From positions 76,407-140,406 of the forward strand of contig CAJUBE010000005.1 of the NCBI GenBank assembly GCA_910584725.1: 64,000 nt of DNA, given 5' to 3'. This stretch comes from an uncultured Lachnospiraceae bacterium. Lineage in GTDB: Bacteria; Bacillota; Clostridia; Lachnospirales; Lachnospiraceae. The position numbers and the translations under genes were made by a program. This document shows positions 1 to 9,460 of the stretch, one piece after another. Position 1 is the first letter of the stretch. Each line of letters starts with the position of its first letter. Below the pieces are notes generated by a model. That model saw only the letters and a program-made list of their open reading frames with translations. It searched no databases and was not told the origin of the DNA.

Positions 1-428
1 TGGAGGCCCTCCACTATCTGCTGAAACCGATCAGTATGGAAAAAATTGGTCAGTGCATGGACAAGGTGATGCATAGAAACCGCCGGGAGGCGTTTGTATT
101 GGTGCACGGGAGGGAGGAGACGATGAAACTTCCGGTCGGGCACATTTCCTATGTCGAGGCGAGGGGGCACGGCTGTGTGGCGGAGACTTATACCAGAGCC
201 GAGGGCTGTAGGCAGATAGAAATAACCGAGGGCATTTCAGAAATGGAGCGGGAGCTTTCACCCCACGGGTTTATCAGATGCCACCGCTCTTATTTGTGCC
301 GGGTGGAAAGTATCTGCCGGATCGGAAAGACGGAGCTTACGCTGGACAGTGGGAGCGTGATTCCGGTCAGCAGGCGGGCCTGCGCGGAGGTGAATCGTGC
401 GTTTATCGCGCATTTTCGGCACGACTAA
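1..428 (+). CDS. LytTR-family response regulator, C-terminal part (5' end outside window)
   Basis: The reading frame is open from base 3, so the gene starts before the window. The first residues (HYLLKPI) match the end of a receiver domain, where the conserved Lys-Pro sits. The rest is a LytTR DNA-binding domain with the typical core pattern around the FIRCHRSYLCR segment (residues about 90-100 of the visible part). LytTR regulators bind direct repeats in promoters. The sensor kinase gene follows 74 bases downstream, so this is an AgrA/AgrC-like two-component pair. The regulated target is not proven, but the ABC exporter pair downstream is the natural candidate. Confidence 0.85.
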   Translation, partial: EALHYLLKPISMEKIGQCMDKVMHRNRREAFVLVHGREETMKLPVGHISYVEARGHGCVAETYTRAEGCRQIEITEGISEMERELSPHGFIRCHRSYLCRVESICRIGKTELTLDSGSVIPVSRRACAEVNRAFIAHFRHD

Positions 429-502
429 GCCGGGCGGTTATTTCCCGTGAACAACGAAGCGGGCGATTGCTTTCAGGTATTTGGCGAACGTTGAGGTAAA
501 CT

Positions 503-1318
503 GTGGACAATGAAGCAGGGACAGATTTGCAGGTGCTATTGTGCAGATTTTTCGGAATGGGGATTGATATGATTCAAGGAACGCCGGTGATATGGATATT
601 TGCGCTCATTGCGGCTGTGGCCTTGCTTGCGGCGGCTGTGGCTATTTTCCGCTACGCGGTCGGCGCGCTGGCAGACAGGCGCACGCTGCGCTACCAGAGC
701 GACCTGCTGCAAAAGCACTGTGAGGAAGTGCAGAATATGTACCGTCAGACAAGGGGATGGCGGCACGACTACCACAATCACATACAGACGATGAAGGCGC
801 ATCTGGCGATGGGTAAGCTGGAAGAGCTGGAGACTTATCTGAACGAGCTTGACCATGATCTGACCACGGTGGACACGGTCATTAAGACGGGCAATGTGAT
901 GGTGGACGCCATTCTGAACAGTAAGATTTCTGTGGCGGCGTCCAAAGGAATCGCCGTGGAGGCAAAGGCGGTGGTGCCGGAAAAGCTGGATACTTCCCTG
1001 TCCGAAGTGGATGTCTGCCTGATTGTCGGAAATCTGATGGACAATGCGATAGAGGCATGTATGAAAATACAGCAGGAGGGGCAGCGCTTTATCCGCGTCT
1101 ACATGGATATCCTGAAAGGACAGCTCTACATTTATATGATAAATGCAATGGGCGAAAATCCGAGAAAGGCGGGCGGTGTCTACCTATCCGCCAAGAACAC
1201 GGACAGGCATGGGTTCGGACTCATGCGGATTGACAAGGTGGTGGACAAGTACCACGGCTATCTGGAAAGACAGCATGAGGAGGGTGTGTTCGCCACGGAG
1301 ATTTTGCTCCCCCTGTGA
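503..1318 (+). CDS. GHKL-domain sensor histidine kinase (AgrC-like)
   Basis: Start is GTG with a GAGG ribosome site a few bases upstream; ATG codons at 557 and 569 are alternatives. One hydrophobic segment (about residues 28-52) is followed by a dimerisation/phosphoacceptor region with RHDYHNH (about 87-93), an N-box DNAIEA (about 180) and a glycine box DRHGFGL (about 233). This is the GHKL ATPase layout used by kinases that pair with LytTR regulators. At 271 residues it is short: AgrC proteins usually have six or seven membrane spans. The sensing part is therefore reduced to one span or depends on a partner. A terminator follows. Confidence 0.82.
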   Translation: MDNEAGTDLQVLLCRFFGMGIDMIQGTPVIWIFALIAAVALLAAAVAIFRYAVGALADRRTLRYQSDLLQKHCEEVQNMYRQTRGWRHDYHNHIQTMKAHLAMGKLEELETYLNELDHDLTTVDTVIKTGNVMVDAILNSKISVAASKGIAVEAKAVVPEKLDTSLSEVDVCLIVGNLMDNAIEACMKIQQEGQRFIRVYMDILKGQLYIYMINAMGENPRKAGGVYLSAKNTDRHGFGLMRIDKVVDKYHGYLERQHEEGVFATEILLPL

Positions 1319-1336
1319 ATAAGGAAATACCATTCG

Positions 1337-1369
1337 TGCACGAGTATGACCGCTCGTGCATATTTTTTT
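1337..1369 (+). terminator. Rho-independent terminator after the sensor kinase
   Basis: A perfect 8-bp stem (TGCACGAG at 1337-1344 with CTCGTGCA at 1353-1360) is followed by a T-rich run. It separates the kinase from the ABC genes, so those need their own promoter. The following 90 bases contain a TATAAC hexamer at 1430-1435 but no convincing -35 at normal spacing, which would suit an activator-dependent promoter. Confidence 0.8.
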
Positions 1370-1459
1370 GCGAGAAAGCAGACTGTGTTATTATATTTTG
1401 TGAAATCATTTACGACATTTCTTTAAAACTATAACAGGTGTTATATATGGAGAGAACAG

Positions 1460-3316
1460 ATGGGAATGGGGAACAGCGAACAGGAATGCAGACACAACTC
1501 TGTCATAAGCGATATTTGGTTTTATATCCGCTTTTTTAAGGAGCATGAGCCGTTTGTGCTGGTGTTTGGCGGGGCGGAGATTATTTTCGGGGCGATTTTG
1601 CCGTTATTTACAATCTATCTGCCGAAAATCGCCATAGATTTGGTGGAGCGGCGGGCGGTGTCCGGGCGGGCGCTTCTGGTTCTGGGCGGATTCAGCCTGC
1701 TTACCATGCTTGCAGGTGGTTTGCACAAAGGCGTGGAAGCAGGGAAATACAATCTCTACAATACCCAGCGGACGAACCTTATGGGGCTGTTTTTTCTGAA
1801 AAGTCTGCGGCTTCGATACGCGGATCAGGAAGCTGGAGAAAACAAAAGGCTGCATTGGAAGGTCTATGACGCGGTCTGGGGCGGGGATTGGTGCGCGGTT
1901 TCCCAGATGGTGAGAGGCACTGTCGACTTGTGCGTGAATATTTTGAGTTTCCTTCTGTACTCGACGGTGCTCGCCTTTCTGAGTGTGCCGGTGGTAGTGA
2001 TTCTGCTGGCACTGGCGTTTGTCAACTACGGAATCAGCATGAGTCATATCCGATTCGAGGAGTCCCTGCGGGAACAGCGAGCGGCGGCGCAGAAGCATTT
2101 TCAGTGCGTCGAGAATGCCATGGGCAATGTAAACGGCGCAAAAGATATCCGCATCTATGGTATGAAGGAATGGATGCTCGGTCTGCGCGACCAGACCATC
2201 GGTGAGCTGCGGAAGCTGGCGGAAATGTCAAAGAAAAAGGACGCTTTCTACGAGAGGGTAGGGTTTGCGCTGGCGGCTGCGCGCAATCTGGGCGCCTATG
2301 CGTATCTCCTGTATCGGACGCAGACGGGGAGCGTGAGCGCCGGAGAGTTTGTGCTGTATTTCGGAGCCATAACGGGATTTTCGGGTTTTGTCAACAATAT
2401 CATGAGTTCCCTCGCCATTCTGCGCGGCGCGGCAAACGGCACGGACTACATCAGGGCGTATCTGGATTTGCCGGAGGAGAACCGCAAGAGCGGAGAGGGG
2501 CGTATCGACAGCATTTCTCTGCCGCCGGAAATTACGTTTCAGCATGTGAGCTTTTCCTATCAAAATACGGAGGAGGGGGACAAGACTGTATTCCGCGATT
2601 TAAACCTGACCATCCGCGCCGGAGAAAAGCTCGCGCTTGTGGGGGCAAACGGTGCGGGAAAGACGACGCTCGTCAAGCTTTTGTGCGGGATGTATGAGCC
2701 CGACGAAGGACGGATTCTCATAAACGGCATCGACAGAAACGAGTTTCCGAAGGAAGAGTGGTACCGGCTGTTTTCGATTGTGTTTCAGGAGACATTGATT
2801 CTGCCCTTTACGGTGGGAGAAAATCTGGCCATGGACCGCGCGGAGAGGGTGGATGAAGAGAAGGCATGGAAGGCGCTGGAGCAGGCGGGGCTGGAGCAGA
2901 CGTTTCAGGAACGGGGCATCCACATACGCAGCTATATGACAAAGACAATGATGGAGGACGGCGTGGAGCTGTCGGGCGGGCAAAAGCAGCGGTTTCTGCT
3001 GGCGCGGGCGCTGTATAAGAATGCGCCTGTTATGGTTCTGGACGAGCCTACGGCGGCGCTCGACCCTATTGCCGAGAGCGAGGTATACGAGCAGTACAAC
3101 CGTTACACGCAGGGCAAAACGGCGGTTTTCATTTCCCATCGGCTTGCCAGCACGAAATTTTCCGACCGCATTATTCTGCTGGAAGAAGGAAAAATTGCGG
3201 AGGAGGGCACCCACGAGGAGCTGATGCGGGCGAAAGGTGCCTATGCCCGGATGTTTGAAGTGCAGAGCAGTTACTATCGCAGGGAGGCAGGCGCGTGTGC
3301 GGACGTGCAGATTTGA
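1460..3316 (+). CDS. ABC exporter half-transporter (membrane domain fused to ATPase), first of a pair
   Basis: This is a 618-residue protein with a multi-span N-terminal half and a C-terminal nucleotide-binding domain. Walker A is GANGAGKT (about 395), the signature LSGGQ (about 502), Walker B VMVLDEP (about 525), and the switch histidine lies in FISHRL. The start ATG has GGAG seven bases upstream. The second half-transporter begins shortly downstream, so the two probably form a heterodimer. Family knowledge suggests export of a peptide or lipid-like substrate. No substrate gene, peptidase domain or precursor peptide is visible, so the cargo is unknown. The adjacent LytTR/GHKL pair suggests induction by an external signal. 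Confidence 0.85.
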   Translation: MGMGNSEQECRHNSVISDIWFYIRFFKEHEPFVLVFGGAEIIFGAILPLFTIYLPKIAIDLVERRAVSGRALLVLGGFSLLTMLAGGLHKGVEAGKYNLYNTQRTNLMGLFFLKSLRLRYADQEAGENKRLHWKVYDAVWGGDWCAVSQMVRGTVDLCVNILSFLLYSTVLAFLSVPVVVILLALAFVNYGISMSHIRFEESLREQRAAAQKHFQCVENAMGNVNGAKDIRIYGMKEWMLGLRDQTIGELRKLAEMSKKKDAFYERVGFALAAARNLGAYAYLLYRTQTGSVSAGEFVLYFGAITGFSGFVNNIMSSLAILRGAANGTDYIRAYLDLPEENRKSGEGRIDSISLPPEITFQHVSFSYQNTEEGDKTVFRDLNLTIRAGEKLALVGANGAGKTTLVKLLCGMYEPDEGRILINGIDRNEFPKEEWYRLFSIVFQETLILPFTVGENLAMDRAERVDEEKAWKALEQAGLEQTFQERGIHIRSYMTKTMMEDGVELSGGQKQRFLLARALYKNAPVMVLDEPTAALDPIAESEVYEQYNRYTQGKTAVFISHRLASTKFSDRIILLEEGKIAEEGTHEELMRAKGAYARMFEVQSSYYRREAGACADVQI

Positions 3317-3379
3317 TTCCCATGGGTAATGCGGCTTGGGAGAAAGTTCTTTACGGCAGAAAGGCGGTGCAGCGGAAAC

Positions 3380-5257
3380 ATGAATGAGGATTACTTGCTG
3401 AAAAAGCTTCCGATACGGGAGCACGGTAAAAATATCGTGAAAATTTTAAAGTATGTGCAGGGGATGGACCGGTATTATTTTCCGGTTATGGCAATTTCCC
3501 TGCTGTTCAAGACGGCCGTCCCCTATATGGAGCTTTTGCTGACCGCCTACATTTTGGACGGCATCAGCGCGCATACAGGGATCAGGGAAATGTTTGCGGT
3601 GATCACGGCATCGGTGCTTGCGATCATGCTGCTGCAGTTTCTTTCCGGCGCGATCTATCACAGGATGGAGGTGCGCAGGGAGCAGATGTACCACCTGTAC
3701 GAGTGCGAGACGCAGACAAAAATGCTGGAGATGGATTTTTCCAGAATTGACAGCCCGAAGATCAAAGAGCTGAAGGACAGGATCATAAAGGACAACAACT
3801 GGGGCGCGGGGATTAACGGAGTTTTCTGGTCGTGCAGCGGCGTCATGGAGCATGTGTTTCAGATGATCGGCGCGGTGGTCGTGGGGATTTCGGCGGCAGG
3901 GTATCTGTTCCACGCGGGGACGGTTTCCGTCTGGTTAGTGATGGCAGTTTTGCTTGCGGTGCAGGTGGTTTCGGTATGCCTGCGGATGTACTTTGGCAGG
4001 CAGCGTGACCGCTGGCGTTACCACGAGGCGTACAGCGTGGAGGAGAAAGAGGAGATATTCTGTTTTGCGTGGGATTTTGCGGGGCAGGAATCTTACAATT
4101 ACAAAAACGGCAAGGATATCCGTATCTATGAGGGCTACGACCTGATGGAACGGTGGACTACGGAGGTTTTGCGGCATAAGGGCTTTCGGAAGCCGCTGCT
4201 CAGGGCGGCGGGTGCTGATGCCGGCGAAGCGTTTTTTGGCGCGGCGGCAGGCGGCGCCGCAAAGGGAGGCGCGTATCTGGTTGTTGTGATGCTCGCGCTG
4301 GCGGGTACGATCACGGTGGGAAATGTGGTGCGTTTTGCGGGCGCGTTCAGCCAGCTTCTGGAGGCGGCGGCAGGGGTGGTTCACGATATCCCCACTCTTG
4401 CCATGGCGGCGAGGCAGCAGCTCAGTACCCTTGCGCTGATTCATATGGAAAACGAGATGTATCAGGGAAAACTCCCTGTGGAAAAGCGGAGCGACGGCGT
4501 ATACAGGATTACTTTTCGGAATGTGTCCTTCCGATATCCGGGTACTGAGCGGTACGCGCTAAAGAATTTTTCCATGGAACTGACGGTCGGGGAGAAGCTG
4601 GCGATTGTGGGGATGAACGGTTCGGGAAAGACGACGATGATTAAACTGCTTTGCAGGCTCTATGATCCGCAGGAAGGAGAAATTCTGCTAAACGGCGTGG
4701 ATATCAGGAAATTTAAGCAGGAGGAGTACAGCAGACTGTTCTCGGTCGTGTTTCAGGACTTTACCCTGTATCCGTTTCCTTTGGGGCAGAATATTGCCGT
4801 GTCCCGGACTTACGACGGAGAGCTGGTCAGAAAGTGTCTGGCGGATGCGGATTTCGGGGCGCGTCTTGCCGCTATGGAGAATGGGCTGGACACCTATTTG
4901 TACAAAGACTACGATGACGAGGGAGTTGAGATTTCCGGCGGTGAAGCGCAGAAAATCGCCATTGCCAGAGCGGTCTATAAGGAGGCGCCCTTTATTCTGC
5001 TGGACGAACCGACGGCGGCGCTTGACCCGCTGGCGGAATATGAAATTTATTCCAACTTTGATAAGCTTGCGGGAACAAAGACGGCGGTGTATATCTCCCA
5101 CAGGCTCTCGTCCTGCAGGTTCTGCGAAAAAATAGCGGTGTTCCACGAAGGGGAGCTGGTGCAGCTTGGAAGCCACGAAGAACTTGTGGCGGACAAGAAC
5201 GGGAAATATTATGAGCTGTGGCGCGCGCAGGCGCAGTATTATGAAGCCGAAGGCTGA
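3380..5257 (+). CDS. ABC exporter half-transporter, second of a pair
   Basis: I choose ATG at 3380, which is preceded by a purine-rich AAAGGCGG. An in-frame ATG at 3329 lacks a ribosome site and would add 17 residues. Membrane spans fill the first half. Walker A GMNGSGKT is near residue 410, signature ISGGEAQK near 517 and Walker B ILLDEP near 539. The signature uses GGE instead of GGQ, common in one partner of heterodimeric exporters. Both partners keep the catalytic Glu after Walker B, so neither ATP site is obviously dead. A strong terminator follows, closing the operon. Confidence 0.85.
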   Translation: MNEDYLLKKLPIREHGKNIVKILKYVQGMDRYYFPVMAISLLFKTAVPYMELLLTAYILDGISAHTGIREMFAVITASVLAIMLLQFLSGAIYHRMEVRREQMYHLYECETQTKMLEMDFSRIDSPKIKELKDRIIKDNNWGAGINGVFWSCSGVMEHVFQMIGAVVVGISAAGYLFHAGTVSVWLVMAVLLAVQVVSVCLRMYFGRQRDRWRYHEAYSVEEKEEIFCFAWDFAGQESYNYKNGKDIRIYEGYDLMERWTTEVLRHKGFRKPLLRAAGADAGEAFFGAAAGGAAKGGAYLVVVMLALAGTITVGNVVRFAGAFSQLLEAAAGVVHDIPTLAMAARQQLSTLALIHMENEMYQGKLPVEKRSDGVYRITFRNVSFRYPGTERYALKNFSMELTVGEKLAIVGMNGSGKTTMIKLLCRLYDPQEGEILLNGVDIRKFKQEEYSRLFSVVFQDFTLYPFPLGQNIAVSRTYDGELVRKCLADADFGARLAAMENGLDTYLYKDYDDEGVEISGGEAQKIAIARAVYKEAPFILLDEPTAALDPLAEYEIYSNFDKLAGTKTAVYISHRLSSCRFCEKIAVFHEGELVQLGSHEELVADKNGKYYELWRAQAQYYEAEG

Positions 5258-5263
5258 ATAGTT

Positions 5264-5305
5264 ATAGCCAGATTCTTATTTTAGAATCTGGCTATCGCGC
5301 TTTTT
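5264..5305 (+). terminator. Strong terminator after ABC exporter pair
   Basis: A perfect 13-bp stem pairs 5264-5276 (ATAGCCAGATTCT) with 5283-5295 around a short T-rich loop. A short GC spacer and five T's at 5301-5305 follow. It ends the exporter transcript before hydE. Confidence 0.85.
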
Positions 5306-5392
5306 GAAAGAAAGTGTTATACTATACGCGTATCAGTTGAGCGGCGCGCGGGTTTTGGGTTCGCACGGCGGGCAGACGCGGCGGGAGGAACT

Positions 5393-6430
5393 ATGACAGA
5401 TTTGACAGACCGCCTCACCGCGGGCGGGGAGCTCTCCGACGACGAGTGGCGGTATCTCATTGAAGGCGATTATGAAAAGCAACTGTTATTTAATGAGGCA
5501 GACAGAGCGCGCAGGCGGTATTATGGGACGGATGTCTATATCAGGGGGTTGATCGAGATATCAAACTTCTGCAAAAATGACTGTCTCTACTGTGGTATCC
5601 GCCGGAGCAATGCGAACGTATCGCGCTACAGGCTTACGGAAGCGGAAATTCTCGCCTGCTGTGGGCAGGGTTATGCGTTGGGCTTTCGCACCTTTGTGCT
5701 GCAGGGCGGCGAGGATGCTTACCACACCACGGAGCGGGTAGCGGGACTGGTTTCCGCTGTCAAAGAAAAATATCCCGACTGCGCGGTGACGCTCTCTCTG
5801 GGGGAACGGCCGCGCGGGGATTATGAAATCTGGTATCAGGCGGGAGCCGACCGGTATTTATTACGGCATGAGACGGCGTCCCGCTCTCATTACGAAAAAC
5901 TGCACCCGCCGGAACAGGCTTATCTGCGGCGTATGGAATGCCTGCGGAATCTGAGAGAAATCGGTTACCAGACCGGGGCGGGCTTTATGGTGGGCTCCCC
6001 CTTTCAGGGAACGGAGGAGCTGATCGCGGACATGCGGTTTTTGCAGGCGTTCCAGCCTGAAATGGTGGGAATCGGACCGTTTATTCCCCATCACGACACG
6101 CCTTTTTCGGGATATCCGGCGGGAAGCTTGGAGCGCACGCTCACCATGGTGGCGCTTACCAGACTGGCATTGCCGAAGGCGCTGATTCCCGCCACTACGG
6201 CGCTTGGCACCATTCATCCGCAAGGACGCAGGATGGGTCTGAAAGCCGGTGCGAACGTCGTTATGCCGAATCTGTCCCCCGTAAATGTGCGCGGACAGTA
6301 CAGTCTGTACGACAATAAGGCGTGTACCGGGCAGGAAGCGGCGGAAGGGCTGGCGGCGCTTAAGGAGAGTGTGGCGCAGGCGGGGTATCGCGTGGTGGAG
6401 AGCCGGGGAGACGCGGTGCAGACGGAGTGA
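5393..6430 (+). CDS. hydE: [FeFe]-hydrogenase H-cluster radical SAM maturase HydE
   Basis: HydE is a radical SAM enzyme that acts on a cysteine-bound Fe(CO)2CN precursor while the 2Fe subcluster of [FeFe]-hydrogenase is built. The radical SAM cluster motif CKNDCLYC lies at residues 60-67 within the HydE-typical ISNFCKNDCLYCGIRRSN region, and the 345-residue length is normal. The ATG follows GGAGG by four bases. It is first in a hydE-hydG-hydF run with no other promoter obvious between the genes. Biotin synthase is the nearest alternative, but the neighbours HydG and HydF make HydE the clear choice. Confidence 0.93.
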   Translation: MTDLTDRLTAGGELSDDEWRYLIEGDYEKQLLFNEADRARRRYYGTDVYIRGLIEISNFCKNDCLYCGIRRSNANVSRYRLTEAEILACCGQGYALGFRTFVLQGGEDAYHTTERVAGLVSAVKEKYPDCAVTLSLGERPRGDYEIWYQAGADRYLLRHETASRSHYEKLHPPEQAYLRRMECLRNLREIGYQTGAGFMVGSPFQGTEELIADMRFLQAFQPEMVGIGPFIPHHDTPFSGYPAGSLERTLTMVALTRLALPKALIPATTALGTIHPQGRRMGLKAGANVVMPNLSPVNVRGQYSLYDNKACTGQEAAEGLAALKESVAQAGYRVVESRGDAVQTE

Positions 6431-6601
6431 CGGGCTGCTGAGAAGGTAATGGCGGCGTAGGGCGAGAAAAGGCGTGGGATAGAAATACGCGGCGGGTGTC
6501 CGAATGAAATAACGGTAGTTATAAAATAAGGGCCGGGCTGCCTGAAAGTATGAGGAGAATGCAGGCTGGCGGCGATCATTGCGGAAAGAAGGTCAAATAA
6601 A

Positions 6602-8041
6602 ATGTACGATCCGAAATCATTGTGTGCAGACGATTTTATCAACCATGAGGAAATCCTTGAAACGCTGAAATACGCGGAGGAAAACAAGGATAACAAAGCC
6701 CTCATCGAAGAGATTCTGGACAAGGCAAGGCCCAGAAAAGAGGGAAATTCCACGGTATGCGCGGGACTTTCCCACAGGGAAGCGTCGGTTCTTCTGGCAT
6801 GTGAGGACAAGGACATACTGGAAAAAATTTACGCCTTGGCGGAGGAGATCAAGCTGGCCTACTACGGCAACCGTATTGTGATATTTGCGCCGCTCTACCT
6901 GTCCAATTACTGTGTGAACGGCTGCGTTTACTGCCCCTATCACATGAAAAATAAAAATATTCCCAGAAAGAAGCTGACTCAGGAGGAAGTGAAGCAGGAA
7001 GTGATCGCCTTGCAGGATATGGGGCACAAGCGTCTGGCGATCGAGGCGGGGGAGGACCCGGTCAACAATCCCATTGAGTATATTCTGGAATGCATCAAAA
7101 CGATCTATTCCATCAACCATAAAAACGGCGCCATCCGCCGCGTTAATGTGAACATTGCGGCTACCACGGTGGAGGAGTACCGTATGCTCAAGGAGGCGGG
7201 CATCGGCACTTATATTCTATTTCAGGAGACGTACCACAAGGAAAGCTACCTGAAGCTGCATCCCACAGGGCCAAAGCACGATTACAATTACCATACGGAA
7301 GCCATGGACCGCGCCATGGACGGCGGGATTGACGACGTGGGGCTGGGCGTGCTTTTTGGTCTGGAACTGTACAAATACGAGTTTGCCGGTCTTCTCATGC
7401 ACGCGGAGCATTTGGAGGCGGTTCACGGGGTGGGCCCTCATACGATCAGCGTGCCGCGTATCAAACACGCTGACGATATCGACCCCTCGGCCTTTGACAA
7501 CGGCATTGACGATGAGATATTTGCGAAGCTCTGCGCGCTGATCCGCATTGCGGTTCCCTACACGGGCATGATTATTTCCACAAGGGAGAGCCAGGCGGTG
7601 CGGGAGAAGGTGATCCGCTTGGGCGTGTCACAGATTTCCGGCGCGTCCCGGACTTCTGTGGGCGGTTATACGGAGGAGGAGCGGCCCACCGATACGGAGC
7701 AGTTTGACGTTTCCGATCAGCGGACGCTGGACGAGGTCATCAAGTGGCTGATGGAGCTGGGGTATATCCCTTCCTTCTGTACGGCCTGCTACCGCGAGGG
7801 CAGGACGGGCGATCGTTTTATGAGTCTGTGCAAGACGGGACAGATTCAAAACTGCTGTCATCCCAACGCGCTGATGACATTGAAGGAGTACTTGATGGAC
7901 TACGCCTCTGAGGAGACGAAGGCCATCGGAGAGGCATTGATACAGGCGGAGCTCGCGAACATCCCCAAGGAACAGGTGCGGGAGATTGCGAAGGATCATC
8001 TGGCGAAAATTGAGGAAGGGGTTCGGGACTTCCGGTTTTAA
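6602..8041 (+). CDS. hydG: [FeFe]-hydrogenase H-cluster radical SAM maturase HydG (tyrosine lyase)
   Basis: HydG cleaves tyrosine to p-cresol and dehydroglycine and makes the CO and cyanide ligands of the H-cluster. The SAM cluster motif CVNGCVYC is at residues 104-111. The C-terminal motif for the auxiliary cluster (CTAC, then further cysteines ending in NCCHPNA, about residues 392-420) is intact. At 479 residues it is full length. A GAAGG ribosome site lies upstream of the ATG. A 171-base gap after hydE holds no gene. hydF starts 25 bases downstream. Confidence 0.95.
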   Translation: MYDPKSLCADDFINHEEILETLKYAEENKDNKALIEEILDKARPRKEGNSTVCAGLSHREASVLLACEDKDILEKIYALAEEIKLAYYGNRIVIFAPLYLSNYCVNGCVYCPYHMKNKNIPRKKLTQEEVKQEVIALQDMGHKRLAIEAGEDPVNNPIEYILECIKTIYSINHKNGAIRRVNVNIAATTVEEYRMLKEAGIGTYILFQETYHKESYLKLHPTGPKHDYNYHTEAMDRAMDGGIDDVGLGVLFGLELYKYEFAGLLMHAEHLEAVHGVGPHTISVPRIKHADDIDPSAFDNGIDDEIFAKLCALIRIAVPYTGMIISTRESQAVREKVIRLGVSQISGASRTSVGGYTEEERPTDTEQFDVSDQRTLDEVIKWLMELGYIPSFCTACYREGRTGDRFMSLCKTGQIQNCCHPNALMTLKEYLMDYASEETKAIGEALIQAELANIPKEQVREIAKDHLAKIEEGVRDFRF

Positions 8042-8066
8042 ATTGGGGAAAGGACAGCGCAAGTAT

Positions 8067-9398
8067 ATGGGTATGAACAACACCCCCGCGGGGGAGCGGG
8101 TACATATCGGCTTTTTCGGGAGGCGCAATGCGGGCAAGTCCAGTCTGCTCAATGCGGTGACGGGACAGGAGCTGGCGGTGGTGTCGGAAGTGCGCGGAAC
8201 GACCACCGATCCCGTCTATAAGGCGATGGAGCTTTTGCCGCTTGGGCCTGTCATGATGATCGACACACCCGGCTTCGACGACGAGGGAACGCTTGGGGAA
8301 CAGCGGGTAAAGAAGACCAAACAGGTGCTCGAAAAGACGGATATCGCGGTGCTGGTGGTGGACGCCGTGGAGGGAATGTCCGGCTGCGACGAGGAGCTGA
8401 TCACACTTTTCAAGGAGCGGGAGATACCGTTTATTATAGCGGCTACGAAGTCCGATATATGGGACTCTGAAAATGCTATAGTGAAACCAGACATTTTTTC
8501 TGACACGACGAGTAACTGTTCGACGAAATCAGATGCGGACGAGCTGCGAACGGACAGAAACTTTGAAAGTGAAAGTGCGGATTTGCGAGTGACCGGGAAG
8601 CCAACAAAAGAACGGGAAGATGATTCGATAGCAGATGTTATATATGTAAGCGCGGTCAATGGCGAGGGCATCCACGAATTAAAGGAGCGGCTAGCCGCCA
8701 TGCTTCCCGATAAAGAAGAGCGTCACCTTGCGGCAGATCTGGTGAAACCGCTGGACATTGTAGTGTTGGTGGTGCCTATTGACTCGGCGGCGCCCAAGGG
8801 AAGGCTGATCCTGCCCCAGCAGCAGGCCATACGGGATCTTTTGGAGGCGGGTGCGGTTCCCGTGGTAGTGCGGGAGACGGAGCTTGCCGAGGCGCTTACT
8901 AAGCTTGCGGAGAAGCCGTCGCTTGTCATCACGGACAGTCAGGCGTTTGAGGAGGTTGCGGCCATCGTGCCGGAGGACATTCCTCTTACTTCCTTTTCCA
9001 TTCTGATGGCGCGCTATAAAGGTTTCTTAGAAATAGCGGTGGACGGCGTGCGGGAGATTGACAGCCTGAGGGACGGCGACCGTGTGCTGATTGCCGAAGG
9101 CTGTACCCATCACAGACAATGCGATGATATCGGAACGGTGAAAATCCCCCGTTTCCTGAAAAAGTATACAGGAAAGGATGTTATCATAGAAACGGCTTCG
9201 GGTACGGGTTTTCCTGAAGATCTGACGCCTTATGCGCTGGTGATCCATTGCGGCGGCTGTATGCTGAATGAGCGGGAGGTTTTGCGGCGGATGCGCTTTG
9301 CGAAAAGGCAGGGCGTGCCTGTGACGAACTACGGCATTGCCATTGCGCAGATGAAGGGGATTCTTGCGAGGAGCGTTGCGCCGCTGCAGTTACTGTGA
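8067..9398 (+). CDS. hydF: [FeFe]-hydrogenase maturation GTPase HydF, with an extra insert
   Basis: HydF is the GTPase scaffold that carries the diiron precursor to the hydrogenase. I see G1 GRRNAGKSS (18-26), G3 DTPG (about 64), G4 TKSD (about 127-130), then an unusual polar stretch of about 55 residues before the G5-like SAVNGEG (about 195). The C-terminal metal-binding region has CTHH (about 345) and HCGGC (about 393). AAGGA lies 12 bases before the chosen ATG; a start further upstream inside hydG is possible. The protein is about 40-50 residues longer than I expect for HydF, and the insert accounts for the difference. Confidence 0.93.
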   Translation: MGMNNTPAGERVHIGFFGRRNAGKSSLLNAVTGQELAVVSEVRGTTTDPVYKAMELLPLGPVMMIDTPGFDDEGTLGEQRVKKTKQVLEKTDIAVLVVDAVEGMSGCDEELITLFKEREIPFIIAATKSDIWDSENAIVKPDIFSDTTSNCSTKSDADELRTDRNFESESADLRVTGKPTKEREDDSIADVIYVSAVNGEGIHELKERLAAMLPDKEERHLAADLVKPLDIVVLVVPIDSAAPKGRLILPQQQAIRDLLEAGAVPVVVRETELAEALTKLAEKPSLVITDSQAFEEVAAIVPEDIPLTSFSILMARYKGFLEIAVDGVREIDSLRDGDRVLIAEGCTHHRQCDDIGTVKIPRFLKKYTGKDVIIETASGTGFPEDLTPYALVIHCGGCMLNEREVLRRMRFAKRQGVPVTNYGIAIAQMKGILARSVAPLQLL

Positions 9399-9460
9399 AG
9401 GTAATTTTCACTTGAAGGATGGGCATGGCGGAATGGCTTTGACGGAGAGGTTGGATTGAT

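Noticed and set aside
2600..3424. 274-codon open frame on the - strand opposite the ABC transporter
   Set aside because: It overlaps Walker and signature motifs of the real gene and shows Gln/His/Arg-rich shadow composition.
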